Shown piece by piece: positions 26,689-36,071 of a stretch of DNA of 64,000 nt. Source of the DNA: an uncultured Alistipes sp. Lineage in GTDB: Bacteria > Bacteroidota > Bacteroidia > Bacteroidales > Rikenellaceae. Below the pieces are notes generated by a model. It saw nothing but the letters and a program-made list of their open reading frames with translations. It ran no database searches and was not told the origin of the DNA. Within the stretch, counting starts at the first letter, position 1; the number at the start of each line of letters is the position of its first letter. Where the stretch lies: the NCBI GenBank assembly GCA_944321175.1, contig CALUKI010000005.1, forward strand, positions 1-64,000, given 5' to 3'. The translations under genes and the position numbers were made by a program.

Positions 26689-27527
26689 GGCAGAATCTTC
26701 TGGATTGTATTGGCCCGTTGCATGGCGGCCGTCAGCCCTTCGGCATCGTCCCGCTCGATCATCCGCCGCATGATCTGCAGCTGATGGATGTGCTCCCGCA
26801 AAACATCCAGCACATTGTATTTGTTGCGCAGCAGAATCGGAACCCATGTACGCGGCGCACTCTTCGCCAGACGCACCGTACTCTCGAAACCGCCGCCCGC
26901 AAGATCGAAGATGTGCTGTTCCTCGCGTTCCTTCTCCAACACGGTCAGCGCCAGCGCAAAAGAGGTGATGTGCGAAATATGGGATACATATGCCGTATGC
27001 AGGTCATGCTCTTCGGGATCCATCGCAACCAGCGGCGTCCCCAATGTACGATAGATCCCCTCGACGGTTTCAACGGCGTCGGCATCGCTCCGCTCCCGCT
27101 CGCAGATCACCGTAGTGCGGCCTGTAAACGCCCCTTCGCACGCCGCATCCGGGCCGCTGTACTCCGTGCCCCACATCGGATGTGTCGCAACAAACCGCCC
27201 CCGCCGGGCATGCATGCTTACCACTTCGCACAATTCGCCTTTGATCGAACCCGTGTCCATCACGACCTGACGGGGCGAAACCCTGTTCAGGATCTTCACC
27301 GTCAGCAGCGGAATCGTATCGACCGGTGTGGCCAGTACGATCAAATCGGCCCCCGGCAACCCCTCGTCCAGCGACACCACACGATCGACAAGCCCCCGTT
27401 CCAATGCACGCCGCGCATGCTCTTCCGACGCTTCCACTCCTTCGATCCGACCGGCCAGTCCATGTTTGCGCAAAGCCATGGCTAACGATCCGCCGATCAA
27501 CCCGACACCTATGATCAATGCATTCAT
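26685..27527 (-). CDS. tyrA: prephenate dehydrogenase
   Basis: 280-aa enzyme that oxidises and decarboxylates prephenate to 4-hydroxyphenylpyruvate on the way to tyrosine. The start MNALIIGVGLIGGSLAMALRKHG carries the NAD-binding GxGLIGGS motif. DTGSIKGELCEVV and ATHPMWGTEYSGPDAACEGAFTG are the conserved substrate and catalytic blocks, with the His of HPMWGTE. HISHITSFALALTVLE and GGFESTVRLAKSAP follow in the helical C-terminal domain. No chorismate mutase or ACT domain is fused. The ATG at 27527 is preferred; the in-frame extension upstream (to 27602) has no family resemblance. Cotranscribed with the yraN-like gene. Confidence 0.9.
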   Translation of the reverse strand: MNALIIGVGLIGGSLAMALRKHGLAGRIEGVEASEEHARRALERGLVDRVVSLDEGLPGADLIVLATPVDTIPLLTVKILNRVSPRQVVMDTGSIKGELCEVVSMHARRGRFVATHPMWGTEYSGPDAACEGAFTGRTTVICERERSDADAVETVEGIYRTLGTPLVAMDPEEHDLHTAYVSHISHITSFALALTVLEKEREEQHIFDLAGGGFESTVRLAKSAPRTWVPILLRNKYNVLDVLREHIHQLQIMRRMIERDDAEGLTAAMQRANTIQKILP

Positions 27528-27663
27528 CGTCTGTACACCCTTTAATAATACATTCGCGCGAGATACCACAACCCCTTGGCTCCAACTGAATATGGGCATC
27601 ATGCGCTCAATTTCTCAAAAATCTTCCGACAAGCGGACCCGCATGCGGTGCCGTCTGCCGGCC

Positions 27664-28176
27664 CTATGCCGACGGCACGGCAACGGGGCGTTCGAGGACA
27701 TAGTCGTCCATTACATACCCGTTGCCGATATCGACTGCCTGCGTGCGGATCTCCCTGAAGCCCATATGCCGATAGGCCCCGATCGCACGGTCGTTGTACC
27801 GGTTGACCGTAAGCCAGATCGCAGTTGCACCGTTATCACGGCACAACTGTTCCAGACGCTCCAGCATCTGCCGGAAATACCCTTTGCCCTGAGCACGGGC
27901 CATGAGGTACATCTTGCTCAAAAACAGTTTTCCCTCCTGCATCTGCACCCCGCAATACCCGACCGCCTCTGCGGCCTCCTCCAGTAAAAAGTAACGATAG
28001 CCTCCGAATGCCAGTTGTTCGGTCAAAGCCCGTACCGACTGGTATTTCTCGATCATGTAGGCGATCTGTTCCCGTGTAAGGAGAGTCCGGTAGGTTTCGC
28101 GCCATACTATTCCCGCCAGACGGTTCACCTCCATGATGTCGTGTCCCGTCTCGATCTCCCGAATCTGAAACTCCAT
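27664..28176 (-). CDS. GNAT family N-acetyltransferase
   Basis: 170-aa acetyltransferase. The acetyl-CoA loop region reads LMARAQGKGYFRQMLERLEQLC (motif A, R/QxxGxG/A variant), preceded by the strand GKLFLSKMYLM and followed by IWLTVNRYNDRAIGAYRHMGFREIRTQ (motif B with the conserved N and Y). The substrate is not predictable. Start at 28176 gives MEFQIREIETGHDIMEVNRLAGIVWRETY, typical of this subgroup. It lies 13 bp after pepE on the same strand and is probably cotranscribed with it. Confidence 0.85.
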   Translation of the reverse strand: MEFQIREIETGHDIMEVNRLAGIVWRETYRTLLTREQIAYMIEKYQSVRALTEQLAFGGYRYFLLEEAAEAVGYCGVQMQEGKLFLSKMYLMARAQGKGYFRQMLERLEQLCRDNGATAIWLTVNRYNDRAIGAYRHMGFREIRTQAVDIGNGYVMDDYVLERPVAVPSA

Positions 28177-28189
28177 GGTTGAAAAACAG

Positions 28190-28891
28190 TTATAAAAGGA
28201 AGGACAAATCATCGCCGGGCCGCACTTCGTATGGCGCCACGCCTTTGTGGAAAATCCGCATCGGCCGCCGGCCGATCAGCTCCAGGCGCCCCGCTTCGTA
28301 ACGCAGCATGCACCCCTCACGCAAACCGACGGCATACCGGCGCGGATTGGCGGCGACGAACTCCAACAGGCGCACCTCGCGCGTTTCGCCGGCATGTCCT
28401 TCAGGATTGGCATCCAGATAATGGGGGTTGATCTGGAATTTGACCGCCCCGATTGCGCGGAACGACGACGGCTCCACGATCGGCATGTCATTCGTCGTAC
28501 AGATCGTCGGGCACGCCACATTGCTGCCCGCCGACCACCCCACATACGGAATGCCGGCCCTGATCCGGCGCCGTATCGCCGACATCAGCCCCTGCTCCTG
28601 CATCTTCCTGGCCAGCGCGAAGGTATTGCCGCCGCCGACACAGACCGCCTCCGCACGACGGATCGCCGCGGCGGCATCCGCCGCCCGATGAACCGAACGC
28701 ACCCGAATGCCCAATGCCGAAAAACGTTCCTGCACACGCCGCTCGTACTCGGCGTAAGAAAACGTAACGGCCGCATACGGCACAAACGCCACCTCGCGGA
28801 CTCCGGACAAAAACGCCTCGATATATGGCATGGGGTAACTCAGATAAGGTTCACCGGCATTCGTAGAATTGGATATCAGCAACAGTCTCAT
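28190..28891 (-). CDS. pepE: peptidase E (alpha-aspartyl dipeptidase)
   Basis: 233-aa S51 family peptidase, which hydrolyses dipeptides with N-terminal aspartate. The nucleophile elbow GWSAGSNVACPTICTTNDMPIVEP closely matches E. coli PepE. The upstream VCVGGGNTFALARKM and PHYLDANPEGHAGETREVRL blocks (with the conserved His and Glu) are also present. Length matches the usual 229-235 aa. It is the first gene of a probable two-gene unit with the acetyltransferase. No clean TAnnTTTG box is seen upstream. Confidence 0.93.
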   Translation of the reverse strand: MRLLLISNSTNAGEPYLSYPMPYIEAFLSGVREVAFVPYAAVTFSYAEYERRVQERFSALGIRVRSVHRAADAAAAIRRAEAVCVGGGNTFALARKMQEQGLMSAIRRRIRAGIPYVGWSAGSNVACPTICTTNDMPIVEPSSFRAIGAVKFQINPHYLDANPEGHAGETREVRLLEFVAANPRRYAVGLREGCMLRYEAGRLELIGRRPMRIFHKGVAPYEVRPGDDLSFLL

Positions 28892-28994
28892 AATAGCTTG
28901 CCATTCAGTTTATTACACAAAAACACGATACGTTTGTGCATAATCGTGTTGATAAAATATTTCGTCGGCATGACAAATGTAACAAAAAAAGTGT

Positions 28995-29002
28995 TATTTT
29001 TG
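28995..29002 (+). promoter_or_regulatory. -7 box of acpP
   Basis: TATTTTTG matches TAnnTTTG and lies 67 nt before the acpP ATG. The -33 region (about 28971) reads TGACA, not TTTG. Confidence 0.5.
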
Positions 29003-29069
29003 CGAAAAATTCCGTGTGAAAATATAAAACTGTTTTCAACAATATTTGTTTAACTTAAAATTTACAATT

Positions 29070-29306
29070 ATGTCTGAAGTACAACAGAAAGTCGTCGAGA
29101 TCATCGTTGACAAACTGGGAGTAAAAGAGTCGGAAGTTGTGCCCGAAGCAAGCTTCACCAACCACCTCGGCGCGGATTCGCTCGACACCGTAGAGCTGAT
29201 CATGGAGTTCGAGAAGGCTTTCGATATCCAGATCCCCGACGAAGACGCAGAGAAGATCGCTACCGTAGGCGACGCTATCAAGTACATCGAGGAGCACAAG
29301 AAATAA
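29070..29306 (+). CDS. acpP: acyl carrier protein
   Basis: 78-aa carrier of growing fatty acyl chains in type II fatty acid synthesis. The phosphopantetheine attachment serine is in [18 protein letters not shown], and the protein is acidic, as is usual for the family. Start at 29070 gives [17 protein letters not shown]; an in-frame TTG at 29046 adds an untypical leader. It is followed after 63 bp by fabF, the standard pairing. Confidence 0.97.
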   Translation: MSEVQQKVVEIIVDKLGVKESEVVPEASFTNHLGADSLDTVELIMEFEKAFDIQIPDEDAEKIATVGDAIKYIEEHKK

Positions 29307-29369
29307 TTCCGCAGTAATTTTCCATTTCACAGCAAATCGCTTAGTTTCATCAATCGCAATTCATTCAAT

Positions 29370-30617
29370 ATGACAGCAAGACGTGTAGTGGTGACGGGAA
29401 TAGGTACGATCAACCCGCTCGGCAACAACATTCAAGAATATTTTTCAAATCTCGAAAAAGGTGTCAGCGGAGCAGCCACCATCACACATTTCGATCCGGA
29501 GAAATTCAAGACAAAATTTGCCTGTGAAGTAAAAAATTACGACCCGTCCCAATACTTCGACCGCAAGGAGGTCCGCAAATACGACCTCTTCACGCAGTAT
29601 GCCCTTATCGCAGCCACTCAGGCCGTTGAGGATGCTGGGTTCGACTTCGACAAAATCGACAGGGAACAGGCCGGAGTCATTTGGAGTTCGGGTATCGGAG
29701 GACTCAAATCGTTCTTCGACGAATGTGTGGGCTATGCCGAGGGTGGAAATACGCCCCGGTTTAGCCCATTCTTCATTCCCCGCATGATCGCCGACATCGC
29801 CGCAGGGTTCATCTCCATGAAGTATGGATTCATGGGGCCGAACTATTGCATCGTGTCGGCCTGCGCATCCTCCAACCACGGCATGATCGACGCCTTCAAC
29901 CAGATCCGCTGGGGAAAAGCCGACATCATGGTCACCGGCGGATCGGAAGCGGCGGTCAATGAACCCGGCGTGGGCGGCTTCAGTTCCATGCAGGCCATCT
30001 CGACCCGCAACGACGACCCGCAGCACGCTTCCCGGCCGTTCGACGTCCATCGGGACGGATTCGTCATCGGCGAGGGCGCCGGCGCCCTCGTCTTCGAAGA
30101 GTACGAACATGCAAAGGCGCGCGGCGCCAAAATCTATTGTGAAATCGTCGGCGGCGGCGCATCGGCCGACGCCCACCACTTCACGGCTCCCCACCCCGAA
30201 GGAAAAGGGGCCATGCTGGCCATGAAAGCCGCGCTCAAGGATGCCGGAATGCAGCCGCAGGAGGTCGATTACATCAACGTCCACGGTACATCCACCCCGC
30301 TGGGCGACACCGCCGAACTGAAAGCCGTAGCCGAAGTATTCGGCGAGCACGTCTATGACATGAACATCTCCTCGACCAAGTCCATGACCGGACACCTGCT
30401 GGGTGCTACGGGTGCTGTCGAGGCGCTGGCTTGCATCATGGCCCTCACACAGGGCATCGTGCCTCCGACGATCAACGTCGAAGAGCTGGATCCGCAGATC
30501 GACCCCAAACTCAACCTTACGCTTGGCAAGGCGCAGCATCGCGATGTCAGGTGTGCCATGAGCAATACGTTCGGATTCGGCGGACACAACTCCACGATCC
30601 TTTTCCGCAAGCTCTAA
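29370..30617 (+). CDS. fabF: beta-ketoacyl-ACP synthase II
   Basis: 415-aa condensing enzyme of fatty acid elongation. The thiolase-fold catalytic triad is visible: Cys in IVSACASSNHGMIDAF, His in NVHGTSTPLGDTAELKA and His in STKSMTGHLLGATGAVEAL. The family end NTFGFGGHNSTILFRKL is intact. It uses malonyl-ACP carried by the acpP product next to it and is followed by rnc after 12 bp; acpP-fabF-rnc is a widespread bacterial order, so this is probably one transcript. Confidence 0.97.
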   Translation: MTARRVVVTGIGTINPLGNNIQEYFSNLEKGVSGAATITHFDPEKFKTKFACEVKNYDPSQYFDRKEVRKYDLFTQYALIAATQAVEDAGFDFDKIDREQAGVIWSSGIGGLKSFFDECVGYAEGGNTPRFSPFFIPRMIADIAAGFISMKYGFMGPNYCIVSACASSNHGMIDAFNQIRWGKADIMVTGGSEAAVNEPGVGGFSSMQAISTRNDDPQHASRPFDVHRDGFVIGEGAGALVFEEYEHAKARGAKIYCEIVGGGASADAHHFTAPHPEGKGAMLAMKAALKDAGMQPQEVDYINVHGTSTPLGDTAELKAVAEVFGEHVYDMNISSTKSMTGHLLGATGAVEALACIMALTQGIVPPTINVEELDPQIDPKLNLTLGKAQHRDVRCAMSNTFGFGGHNSTILFRKL

Positions 30618-30629
30618 ATCGTCTCGGCC

Positions 30630-31448
30630 GTGATCGATTTTCTGCTACGCCCCTGGCGGCGCAATTTCGGCCCCGACCGGACATTCTACCGTGCGATCGA
30701 CGATCTGTTCGGTTTTATCCCGAACAACATCGAACTCTACAAGCTGGCTTTGATTCACAAGTCGGCTTCTTTGGTATTGGAGGACGGCCGGCAGATCAAC
30801 AACGAACGGCTCGAATACCTCGGAGACGCCATCATCGAAGCCGTCACATCCGATTACCTCTACATCGAATTTCCCGACAGCGACGAAGGGTTCATGACCA
30901 AACTGCGGTCGAAAATCGTATCGCGGCAATCGCTCAATGCGATCGCCCGGCAGATCGGACTCGACCGGCTTGTCATCCTGAACGGAAACGGCACGGCCCT
31001 GGCCCAGAAACACATCTACGGAGATGCCTTCGAAGCCATGATGGGCGCCATCTATCTCGACCAGGGATACAATTTCGTCAACCGTCTTTTGATCAACCGG
31101 CTCTATCGCGACCACCTGTCGCTCGAAGAACTTACCGAATCGGAGACCGATTTCAAAAGCCGCCTGATCGAATGGAGCCAGAAAAACCACCATACGATCC
31201 GTTTCCGCACGCTTCGCAATGAGTCGTCGGCGGCGAACCGTCCGGTTTTCCAGTCGATCGTGCTCATCGACAACATGGAGGTCGGATACGGAACCGGCGA
31301 ATCGAAAAAAGAGGCGGAGCAACAGGCTGCGTTCTCCGTATCGAAGAGTTTCTCGGACGAAACATGCGCCGCCCTGCTCGATAAACTGGACCGGCTCCGG
31401 CAACATCAGCCAAAAGAGATTTCCGAAGCGGATTCAGCCCGACGATGA
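30630..31448 (+). CDS. rnc: ribonuclease III
   Basis: 272-aa double-strand-specific RNase involved in rRNA and mRNA processing. The signature NERLEYLGDAIIEAV is present, with the acidic metal ligands, and GDAFEAMMGAIYLDQGY carries the second cluster. The C-terminal dsRNA-binding domain (about 180-250) is recognisable from VLIDNMEVGYGTGESKKEAEQQAA. It starts with GTG at 30630, 12 bp after fabF. The tail overlaps radC by the ATGA at 31445. Confidence 0.95.
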   Translation: MIDFLLRPWRRNFGPDRTFYRAIDDLFGFIPNNIELYKLALIHKSASLVLEDGRQINNERLEYLGDAIIEAVTSDYLYIEFPDSDEGFMTKLRSKIVSRQSLNAIARQIGLDRLVILNGNGTALAQKHIYGDAFEAMMGAIYLDQGYNFVNRLLINRLYRDHLSLEELTESETDFKSRLIEWSQKNHHTIRFRTLRNESSAANRPVFQSIVLIDNMEVGYGTGESKKEAEQQAAFSVSKSFSDETCAALLDKLDRLRQHQPKEISEADSARR

Positions 31449-32101
31449 AACGGCTCCTCGATAAACTTGCGGCTCGCGGTCCGGCAGCACTCGATGATGC
31501 GGAACTGCTGGCATTGCTGTTGGGCGAGGGATCGGAGTACAAACCGGCCGAGATGCTTTCGAAACGCCTGCTGGAACATTACAACGGTTCGCTGGCACGG
31601 CTCGGACGGGATGCGCTGCCCCGCCTGCGGATGGTCGAAGGGGTCGGATTGCGGCGGGCGGCACGGATTGTCGCGGCAGCGGAACTCGGCCGCCGGATTC
31701 TCACCTTGCAGGCCGCAGAGAAAACGTCGATCCAGACAAGCGACGACGTCATACAGCTGTTCCGTCCGGAACTCGAATTGCTGCAGCATGAGGAGTGCTG
31801 GGCGCTCTACCTCTCCTCTTCGAACCGGATCATCGAACGCCAACGGGTCAGTCAAGGCGGGGTTCAGGGGACGATTGTCGATCACAGACTCATCGTGAAA
31901 CGCGCACTCGAACTGCTCGCGACACAGTTGATTCTGGTGCACAACCATCCGTCGGGCTCGGCCGAAGCAAGCGATGCCGACCGGCATCTTACCTCGCGAA
32001 TCGCCGAAGCGGCGGCCCTGTTCGATATCCGGCTGCTCGATCACATCATCATCAGCCGGTCGGACGACTTCTCGTTCCGTTCGGCCGGACTGTTGGGATA
32101 A
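31445..32101 (+). CDS. radC: RadC family protein (JAMM/MPN+ domain)
   Basis: 218-aa RadC (UPF0758) protein. An N-terminal helix-hairpin-helix part (RMVEGVGLRRAARIVAAAELGRR) leads into a JAMM metal-binding domain with LILVHNHPSGSAEASDADRHLT and the final LDHIIISRSDDFSFRSAGLL. Despite the name, a DNA-repair role is disputed and the activity is unknown. It is translationally coupled to rnc by a 4-bp overlap. This is a core, not plasmid-type, RadC by context. Confidence 0.92.
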   Translation: MKRLLDKLAARGPAALDDAELLALLLGEGSEYKPAEMLSKRLLEHYNGSLARLGRDALPRLRMVEGVGLRRAARIVAAAELGRRILTLQAAEKTSIQTSDDVIQLFRPELELLQHEECWALYLSSSNRIIERQRVSQGGVQGTIVDHRLIVKRALELLATQLILVHNHPSGSAEASDADRHLTSRIAEAAALFDIRLLDHIIISRSDDFSFRSAGLLG

Positions 32102-32687
32102 ATCCCCTCCCACACGGAGTTCCGAACTCCTTCGCCATGCGGATTCATGCCGTGAATCCGACCGTCCGTTCCGTTGTCCGCCGTACAGAAAAACAGGCTC
32201 TCCGGAACGGGGAATCCGGACAAAAGAGCGGTTCGGGACAACGGGCGGCGCCAATATGGGGAGGGTGAGATCGGAGATCCGTGCAAAGAGGCGTTGGAAA
32301 ACGGGGCACCGACGTCAAAGGCGGCCGTCGGCGGAATGATAACCGGACAGCTGCACGGCAAACAGGGAGAATGCGGGAGCGCAAAAACCATCGGATCGGA
32401 AGAGGCGTGCGGGCAACACGGAACGCACGCGGGATGTGGAGCCGCGATAAAAGAGGTGCGGATGCGGGAAAAAGCCGTTGACGGAGAGCCGGAACGGGCA
32501 GGGAATTAACGGAACCGGCAAGAGCGGCTGAAGACCTACTCAGATTCAGAAGAAGATCCGAAAAGGCAAAGGAAAAGGGGGCTGTCATCTGCCCTGCGGA
32601 GCAGGTTCGGCTGTCGGCGCAAGGGCGGCACAGACATCAGGCAGTCAAGCGTTTCCGCATGGAAGAATCCGATGCCGGACACGACCG
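32102..32687. other. gene-free GC-rich interval
   Basis: 586 bp between radC and a minus-strand gene. It holds two small hairpins just past radC (around 32116-32130, and 32140-32160 with an 8-bp stem), which may end the operon although no T-run follows. The rest is purine-rich with no supported gene, tRNA or repeat. Confidence 0.5.
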
Positions 32688-33236
32688 TCACTTCAGACGA
32701 CGGAACCGCTCGATCGTAGGATATTCCAGTTCGTACTGGTCGTGATCCATCATCCACATCTCATCGGCCGAAAGGCGCATCACGAGCATCCGTCCGTCGG
32801 GAAGGACCAGCTCCCCCGAACGCCGGCTGAACCGATAGTCCAGATAATCGTTCATCTCCCGCCGCACGGACAGCAATCCGCAATTTCCGATTTCATAATA
32901 GGTGCGGGTCGTCTCGTCCCACTGCACGGACAACGTATCGGGAAGATAGGGCAGGCTCCGCAGGTCCGGAACCGTATCCGGATCGATATCCGCAACGACG
33001 GGATACTTGCGGCGGCCCGGAACGACATCCGTCCGCACCAACCGGTTCCGATCCTTGAAATCCAGCAGCCGGACCGTATGGGTTCCGTCATTGCGCGCTG
33101 TCGGAACCCTGCGCCATGTGCCGTTGCCCCGCCGATCTTCATATGTACCCGCTTCCAACCAACGACCGATGATCGATGCGCGAATATCAAGGTGTTTCTT
33201 CGCTTCAAGGTAGGGTACAAAAAATTTGATATCCAT
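32688..33236 (-). CDS. hypothetical protein
   Basis: 182-aa protein that I do not recognise. It has no signal peptide or membrane segment, is rich in Arg, Asp and Tyr, and is probably cytoplasmic with alternating beta-strand patterns (WDETTRTYYEIGNCGLLSV; SGELVLPDGRMLVMRLSADEMW). The start ATG at 33236 (MDIKFFVPYLEAKKHL) follows an AT-rich leader. Codon use fits the window. No neighbour within 450 bp shares its strand; a possible promoter for it lies far upstream at 33699-33730. It may be a lineage-specific gene. Confidence 0.55.
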   Translation of the reverse strand: MDIKFFVPYLEAKKHLDIRASIIGRWLEAGTYEDRRGNGTWRRVPTARNDGTHTVRLLDFKDRNRLVRTDVVPGRRKYPVVADIDPDTVPDLRSLPYLPDTLSVQWDETTRTYYEIGNCGLLSVRREMNDYLDYRFSRRSGELVLPDGRMLVMRLSADEMWMMDHDQYELEYPTIERFRRLK

Positions 33237-33698
33237 ATACTTCCACTATTTACACTATTTAATTCCAACTACGACGGAACAATAAAAGCCGATTCATCCA
33301 CCTGCGGCCATCCCGGCCTTGTCGAATCCTGCCGGAGCCCCTGCCGCAACCGCCGCACCGGATTCCGGTACGGCATCACGAAATTCCAACATACCGGACT
33401 TCGTCTCTCTCCGGCAGTGCCGTGCATTCGAAAAAACTTGACAGAGATTCTACAATATCACATATAACGTTCAGACATCATACGGACCGCAAGTACAAAA
33501 AAGCGAAAGGCACAAACCTGATCCGTAGTAGATGAAGTACTGGAATACTCTGACGACAGACGAATAAGCTCATGCCTAACGCACAAGGCAACACACGAAC
33601 TTTTCGTCCTCCTGTCATCATTCAAAAATTTCCAGTTTTCATCTACATGCGACAGGTTCGAGGCAATTTCCAATATGTAAACGTGCGGAAATTGCACC

Positions 33699-33730
33699 CA
33701 AATGTACGAAAAAAACGGGGATATTTGCAA
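33699..33730 (-). promoter_or_regulatory. orphan promoter match
   Basis: On the minus strand TTG (33730-33728), a 21-bp spacer and TACATTTG (33706-33699). The first supported downstream gene starts at 33236, so it would drive a long leader, a small RNA or an unrecognised short gene. Confidence 0.45.
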
Positions 33731-34035
33731 GTTTTTATATGAAAAAATGATGCCGTTTTTTGTCGGAACCAGCATATCGGAAACGCCCGAATCGGCCATT
33801 TGCGATACGCCTTGCCATCCTCTTCACGCCGAGCGGCACGCAGGGGTGCGAACAAAGGAACACAATCTCAGGAGTATGCAATTTTTACTTGCATGCCAGG
33901 CCTGCATCCGGCACAGGCCCCTCTCCGGGAACACTCCCGCATGCCCGTTCATCATCCTGATCCGGCCCTGCCGCGAGAGTGCCTCCCGAATGCGAAATAA
34001 ATCGCATCGGGCCGGCCGCTTTGGAAATTATTTCG

Positions 34036-34043
34036 TATCTTTG
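34036..34043 (+). promoter_or_regulatory. -7 box of glyS
   Basis: TATCTTTG, 41 nt before the glyS ATG. No TTTG at the proper -33 distance. Confidence 0.5.
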
Positions 34044-34084
34044 GCGGTTGAACCGCATGAGATCACGATAAATACGATAAGACA

Positions 34085-35629
34085 ATGACTCAGGACGAAC
34101 TTTTCAAGAAACTCGTAGCCCATTGCAAAGAGTATGGATTCATCTTCCCGTCGAGCGAGATCTACGACGGACTGGGCGCCGTCTATGACTACGGACAGAA
34201 CGGCGTAGAGTTGAAAAACAATATCAAACGCTATTGGTGGGATTCGATGGTCAAGCTCCATGAGAATATCGTGGGCATCGACGCCGCAATCTTCATGCAC
34301 CCCAAAACGTGGGAGGCGTCGGGACACGTCGCGGCGTTCAACGACCCGCTCATCGACAACAAGGACTCCAAAAAGCGTTACCGTGCGGACGTACTCATCG
34401 AGGAGTGGATCGCGAAACAGGATGAAAAGATAGACAAAGAGGTCGAAAAGGCGAGAAAACGTTTCGCAGAGGCATTCGACGAGACGAAATACCGCGCCAC
34501 TTCGCCGCGCGTACTCGAAACGGCCGCCAAACGCGACGAGGTGCACAAGCGTTTCGCCGATGCCATGAACGCCAACGATCTGGCCGAATTGAGACAGATC
34601 ATTCTCGACTGCGAGATCGCATGTCCCATTTCGGGTACGCGCAACTGGACCGAGGTGCGGCAGTTCAATCTGATGTTCTCCACACAGATGGGATCGACGG
34701 CCGAGGGGGCCAGCACAATCTACCTGCGGCCCGAAACCGCTCAGGGAATCTTCGTCAATTTCCTCAACGTACAGAAAACGGGCCGTATGAAGCTGCCGTT
34801 CGGTATCGCGCAGATCGGAAAGGCCTTCCGCAACGAAATCGTCGCACGGCAGTTCATCTTCCGCATGCGCGAATTCGAGCAGATGGAGATGCAGTTCTTC
34901 GTGCGGCCGGGGGAGGAGATGAAGTGGTGGAACCAGTGGAAAGAGACCCGTATGGCCTGGCACCGGGCACTCGGATTCGGCGACGACCAGTATCGCTTCC
35001 ACGACCATGAGAAACTCGCCCATTACGCCAATGCCGCAACCGACATCGAATACAACTTCCCCTTCGGATTCAAGGAGGTCGAGGGAATCCACTCGCGGAC
35101 GGATTTCGATCTGGGAAACCATCAGAAATTCTCCGGAAAGAAGATACAGTACTTCGATCCCGAAACGGGCGAAAGCTATGTCCCGTATGTCGTGGAGACG
35201 TCGATCGGCGTAGATCGCATGGTGCTGCAGGTGCTGTCGGCCGCCTACAGGGAGGAACGGCTCGACAACGGCGAAAGCCGCGTCGTACTCTCTTTCCCGC
35301 CGGCACTGGCTCCGATCAAGGCCGCCGTCATGCCGCTGGTCAAGAAGGACGGGCTTCCGGAGGTCGCACAGCAGATCATCGACCTGCTCAAATACGATTT
35401 CAACGTCGTTTACGACGAGAAGGATTCGATCGGGAAACGGTATCGCCGCCAGGATGCGATCGGCACGCCGTTCTGCGTGACGGTCGATCACCAGACGCTC
35501 GAAGACCGCACCGTTACGGTCCGCCACCGCGACTCGATGCAGCAGGAGCGTGTGGCCATCGACAAACTCTACGGATTGGTTGACGAGGAGGTTTCGTACC
35601 GCAAACTCTTCCGCAAACTGAACCTCTGA
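34085..35629 (+). CDS. glyS: glycyl-tRNA synthetase (homodimeric type)
   Basis: 514-aa class II aminoacyl-tRNA synthetase of the alpha2 type found in Bacteroidota, Gram-positives and eukaryotes. Motif 1 surrounds GAVYDYGQNGVELKNNIKRYWW. Motif 2 is FRNEIVARQFIFRMREFEQMEMQFF, and motif 3 is VETSIGVDRMVLQVL. A TYLRPETAQGIF-like block (TIYLRPETAQGIFVNFLNVQ) is typical of the family. The C-terminal anticodon-binding domain runs from about residue 400. Start MTQDELFKKLVAHCKEYGF at 34085. It is followed after 10 bp by ruvX and is probably cotranscribed with it. Confidence 0.96.
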   Translation: MTQDELFKKLVAHCKEYGFIFPSSEIYDGLGAVYDYGQNGVELKNNIKRYWWDSMVKLHENIVGIDAAIFMHPKTWEASGHVAAFNDPLIDNKDSKKRYRADVLIEEWIAKQDEKIDKEVEKARKRFAEAFDETKYRATSPRVLETAAKRDEVHKRFADAMNANDLAELRQIILDCEIACPISGTRNWTEVRQFNLMFSTQMGSTAEGASTIYLRPETAQGIFVNFLNVQKTGRMKLPFGIAQIGKAFRNEIVARQFIFRMREFEQMEMQFFVRPGEEMKWWNQWKETRMAWHRALGFGDDQYRFHDHEKLAHYANAATDIEYNFPFGFKEVEGIHSRTDFDLGNHQKFSGKKIQYFDPETGESYVPYVVETSIGVDRMVLQVLSAAYREERLDNGESRVVLSFPPALAPIKAAVMPLVKKDGLPEVAQQIIDLLKYDFNVVYDEKDSIGKRYRRQDAIGTPFCVTVDHQTLEDRTVTVRHRDSMQQERVAIDKLYGLVDEEVSYRKLFRKLNL

Positions 35630-35639
35630 CCGTTGCCGC

Positions 35640-36071
35640 GTGGGACGCATACTGGCCATCGATTACGGAACCCGTCGCACGGGAATCGCGGTGAGCGATC
35701 CGCAGCAGCTTATCGCCGGAGCACTCGCAACGGTCGAGACGCGCGAGCTGGAGCGTTTCCTGATGCAGTACGCCGCACGGGAGGATGTTTCGACGATCGT
35801 CGTGGGAAAGCCCATGCGAATGGACGGCTCGCCGTCGGAAACGATGCGGTTCATCCGTCCCCTTGTGGCACGCTTGCGACGGTGTTTTCCCGCAATCGAG
35901 GTCGTCCTATACGACGAACGCTTCACTTCGGTGATTGCCCATCGCGCCATGCTCGACGGCGGATTGCACAAAATGGCCCGGCGAGACCGTGCGCTGGTTG
36001 ACAGAATCTCGGCCACGATCATCCTCGAAGACTACATGTCAAGCCGGCAACGCGAGCAGGGAGAAGACTGA
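35640..36071 (+). CDS. ruvX: putative pre-16S rRNA nuclease / YqgF (RuvX)
   Basis: 143-aa RNase H-fold protein of the YqgF family, implicated in 16S rRNA 5'-end maturation and earlier annotated as a Holliday junction resolvase. Conserved blocks are the start GRILAIDYGTRRTGIAVSD with the first catalytic Asp, VVGKPMRMDGSPSE, VVLYDERFTSVIAHRAM and the C-terminal RDRALVDRISATIILEDYM. Starts with GTG at 35640, 10 bp after glyS. Length fits the family's usual 135-150 aa. Confidence 0.92.
   Translation: MGRILAIDYGTRRTGIAVSDPQQLIAGALATVETRELERFLMQYAAREDVSTIVVGKPMRMDGSPSETMRFIRPLVARLRRCFPAIEVVLYDERFTSVIAHRAMLDGGLHKMARRDRALVDRISATIILEDYMSSRQREQGED

Larger units (their letters stand above)
33237..34084. 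other. long AT-richer intergenic region
   Basis: 848 bp without a supported gene. The middle (about 33430-33760) is clearly lower in GC than the surroundings. It carries a minus-strand promoter match at 33699-33730 whose transcript would run about 450 nt before the next start codon, and a plus-strand -7 box for glyS near the right end. Open frames here, such as minus 33458-33799, lack family features. Confidence 0.5.

Noticed and set aside
32145..32588. Open frames between radC and the unknown protein
   Set aside because: Several overlapping frames on both strands with biased, featureless products; no promoter.
33458..33799. 113-codon minus-strand frame in the AT-richer gap
   Set aside because: It begins upstream of the orphan promoter boxes, has no family resemblance, and its composition looks non-coding.
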